A DNA stretch of 64,000 nucleotides. Origin: Xenorhabdus thuongxuanensis. GTDB lineage: Bacteria > Pseudomonadota > Gammaproteobacteria > Enterobacterales > Enterobacteriaceae. Where the stretch lies: the NCBI RefSeq assembly GCF_001908095.1, contig NZ_MKGR01000004.1, positions 124,001-188,000 of the forward strand. Direction: 5' to 3'. The position numbers and the translations under genes were made by a program. Below, piece by piece: positions 62,138 to 64,000 of the stretch (its first letter is position 1; the number at the start of each line of letters is the position of its first letter). The notes under the pieces are model-generated. The model was given only the letters and a program-made list of their open reading frames with translations, ran no database searches and had not been told where the DNA came from.

Positions 62138-63055
62138 ATGAATATCCGCGATCTGGAATACCTTGTAGCACTTGCTGAACATCGGCACTTTCGCCGAGCC
62201 GCTGATGCTTGTCATGTCAGTCAACCGACATTGAGCGGGCAAATCCGCAAACTGGAAGATGAGCTTGGGGTGATGCTGCTGGAACGCACTAGCCGCAAGG
62301 TATTATTTACCCAACAGGGTATGCTGCTGGTGGAACAGGCCAAAACTGTATTGAGAGAAGTAAAAGTTTTGCAGGAAATGGCCTCCCTTCAAGGTGAAAG
62401 TATGTCTGGACCGTTGCATATCGGTCTTATTCCAACAATCGGCCCCTATCTCCTACCACTTATCGTTCCTGAACTGCATAAATTGTTCCCCAAATTGGAA
62501 ATGTACCTGCATGAGGCACAAACCCAACACTTATTGGCACAACTTGATAGTGGAAAGCTTGACTGCGCTATTTTGGCGTTGGTGAAAGAGACCGAAGCAT
62601 TTATCGAAGTGCCATTGTTTGAAGAGCCTATGAAGCTGGCGGTGTATGAAGAGCATAAATGGGCTGGGCGGGATAAAATTAAAATGGGTGAGCTATCCGG
62701 CGAGAAGCTATTGATGCTGGAAGATGGGCATTGCTTGCGTGATCAAGCGATGGGATTTTGTTTCCAGGCGGGAGCCAAAGAAGATACCCATTTTAGGGCA
62801 ACCAGCCTGGAAACTCTGCGCAATATGGTCGCAGCGGGCAGCGGTATTACATTATTACCTGATTTGTCAGTTCCGAATGAGAGAAGACGGGATGGGGTTT
62901 GCTATCTGGAGTGTTACGAACCGGAACCCAAACGGTCTGTTATATTGGTTTATCGCCCTGGCTCACCTCTGCGTGGTCGCTATGAGCAATTGGCAGAGGC
63001 GATTCGGACTAAGATGGGCAATTATTTCGCAATACTCGGAAAAACATCAAAATAA
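62138..63055 (+). CDS. oxyR: OxyR, hydrogen peroxide-sensing transcriptional activator
   Basis: The ATG at 62138 ([20 protein letters not shown], 305 residues) aligns with E. coli; an upstream ATG would add five residues. LysR family: helix-turn-helix at about residues 16-45, and a regulatory domain with the redox pair Cys199 and Cys208 in [12 protein letters not shown]. Both cysteines are kept, so peroxide sensing by disulfide formation is expected. The last 9 bp overlap the convergent sthA end. Confidence 0.97.
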   Translation: MNIRDLEYLVALAEHRHFRRAADACHVSQPTLSGQIRKLEDELGVMLLERTSRKVLFTQQGMLLVEQAKTVLREVKVLQEMASLQGESMSGPLHIGLIPTIGPYLLPLIVPELHKLFPKLEMYLHEAQTQHLLAQLDSGKLDCAILALVKETEAFIEVPLFEEPMKLAVYEEHKWAGRDKIKMGELSGEKLLMLEDGHCLRDQAMGFCFQAGAKEDTHFRATSLETLRNMVAAGSGITLLPDLSVPNERRRDGVCYLECYEPEPKRSVILVYRPGSPLRGRYEQLAEAIRTKMGNYFAILGKTSK

Positions 63056-64000
63056 TCGGTTTAGCCCATTGAGTGCCGCAACACGGTAGGCTTCTGCCAT
63101 TGTTGGATAATTGAAGGTAGTATTAACGAAATATTCGATATTATTGCCTTCACCTTTTTGTTCCATGATGGCCTGACCAATATGAATGATCTCTGCGGCG
63201 CGTTCACCAAAACAGTGAATACCTAAAATCTGTTTTGTCTCACGGTGGAACAGGATCTTAATGCTGCCCACATTCATGCCGGCAATTTGCGCTCTTGCCA
63301 GATGCTTGAATTGGGCGCGTCCTACCTCATAAGGGATTTTCATTGTGGTTAATTGTTGCTCGGTTTTACCCACTGAACTGATTTCAGGAATGGTATAAAT
63401 TCCGGTTGGAATATCTTCTACCAGATGCAGGTTAGCATTGCCTGTGGTCATCGCTTTTGCCGCGATACGCCCTTGATCATAGGCCGCAGAAGCCAAACTT
63501 GGATAGCCAATAACATCACCAACGGCATAGATGTTTTCATTGCTGGTTTGGTAGACACGATTGACTTTCAGTAAACCTCGGCTATCTGTTTCCAGTCCGA
63601 CATTTTCTAAACCTAGCTTGTCTGTATTACCTGTTCTGCCATTGGCATACAACAGGCAATCCGCTTTGACTTTCTTGCCAGATTTCAGATGGACAATGAC
63701 ACCATCATTAACGCCTTCAATTTTTTCATATTCTTCATTGTGGCGGATGACCGTGCCACTATTCCAGAAATGGTAGGAGAGGGCATCAGACATTTCTTGA
63801 TCAAGAAAGGACAGCAGATGATCACGAGTATTGATCAAATCCACCTTAACACCCAATCCGCGGAAAATGGAGGCATATTCACAGCCAATCACTCCGGCAC
63901 CATAAATAATGACATGGCGAGGTTCGTGATTCAGTTGCAGTATGGTGTCGCTGTTATAAATACGGGAGTGGGTGAAATCGACATCGGGAGGGCAGTAAGG
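63047..64000 (-). CDS. sthA: Soluble pyridine nucleotide transhydrogenase, 5' end cut off by the window edge
   Basis: The frame is open to the last base, so the gene continues beyond 64000; the apparent start at 63892 is a GTG inside the NAD-binding motif [20 protein letters not shown]. About 317 C-terminal residues are visible, of around 466 in the family. It is a FAD flavoprotein that moves reducing power from NADPH to NAD+. The C-terminal dimerisation region ends [20 protein letters not shown]. The oxyR-sthA convergent order is that of E. coli. Confidence 0.95.
   Translation of the reverse strand, partial: PYCPPDVDFTHSRIYNSDTILQLNHEPRHVIIYGAGVIGCEYASIFRGLGVKVDLINTRDHLLSFLDQEMSDALSYHFWNSGTVIRHNEEYEKIEGVNDGVIVHLKSGKKVKADCLLYANGRTGNTDKLGLENVGLETDSRGLLKVNRVYQTSNENIYAVGDVIGYPSLASAAYDQGRIAAKAMTTGNANLHLVEDIPTGIYTIPEISSVGKTEQQLTTMKIPYEVGRAQFKHLARAQIAGMNVGSIKILFHRETKQILGIHCFGERAAEIIHIGQAIMEQKGEGNNIEYFVNTTFNYPTMAEAYRVAALNGLNRLF

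Overview
The window is a chromosomal segment of a gammaproteobacterium in the order Enterobacterales, most likely a Morganellaceae member such as Xenorhabdus (or its close relative Photorhabdus). The housekeeping proteins look like close relatives of Escherichia coli proteins. The moderate to low GC content fits, and so does a surface-polysaccharide locus between the trmL/cysE/secB side and cpxA, which is where Proteus and Providencia carry their O-antigen clusters. The genus is inferred from layout and recall of protein sequences, not from a search.

Layout. Positions 1-3613 hold the end of a mig-14-like gene and the core LPS genes waaC, waaF and hldD. Positions of about 3761-5405 hold an IS200/IS605-type element whose tnpA is destroyed but whose tnpB is intact. 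Positions 5503-13880 carry kbl-tdh, yibQ, envC, yibN, secB, gpsA, cysE and trmL. Positions 13908-24982 are a single-direction, AT-rich polysaccharide (probably O-antigen) operon. It contains UDP-uronic acid synthesis, three glycosyltransferases, Wzy- and Wzx-like proteins, two TupA-like ATP-grasp proteins and a CapA-like protein, preceded by a JUMPstart/ops element. Positions 25241-28052 are the Cpx envelope-stress module, with the CpxQ sRNA in the cpxP 3' region. Positions 28413-47834 form a conserved backbone: fieF, pfkA, sbp, tpiA, yiiQ, yiiR, fpr, emrD, glpK, glpF, zapB, rraA, menA, hslU, hslV, ftsN, cytR, priA and rpmE. Positions 47836-55923 hold methionine genes (metJ, metBL, metF) with ppc between metL and metF. 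Positions 56245-62038 hold arginine genes (argE divergent from argCBGH). oxyR and a truncated sthA end the window.

How the parts work together. Much of the window concerns the envelope: inner-core heptose synthesis and transfer (hldD, waaF, waaC), O-unit synthesis and export, a Mig-14-like protein linked to resistance to antimicrobial peptides, EnvC/FtsN/ZapB for division, and Cpx for envelope stress. The most unusual part is the polysaccharide operon. UDP-glucose dehydrogenase plus a UDP-glucuronate 4-epimerase should supply UDP-GlcA and UDP-GalA. The two TupA-like ATP-grasp proteins are candidates for forming amide bonds on those uronic acids, which would give an amino-acid-decorated polymer.

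Other points of interest are an apparently functional orphan TnpB with a recognisable element right end, a 43-codon unassigned ORF between metF and argE, a YibN rhodanese with no cysteine, an inverted repeat that fills the spacer of the predicted emrD promoter, and a 14-bp tandem duplication before argC. I saw no rRNA, tRNA, CRISPR array or prophage.
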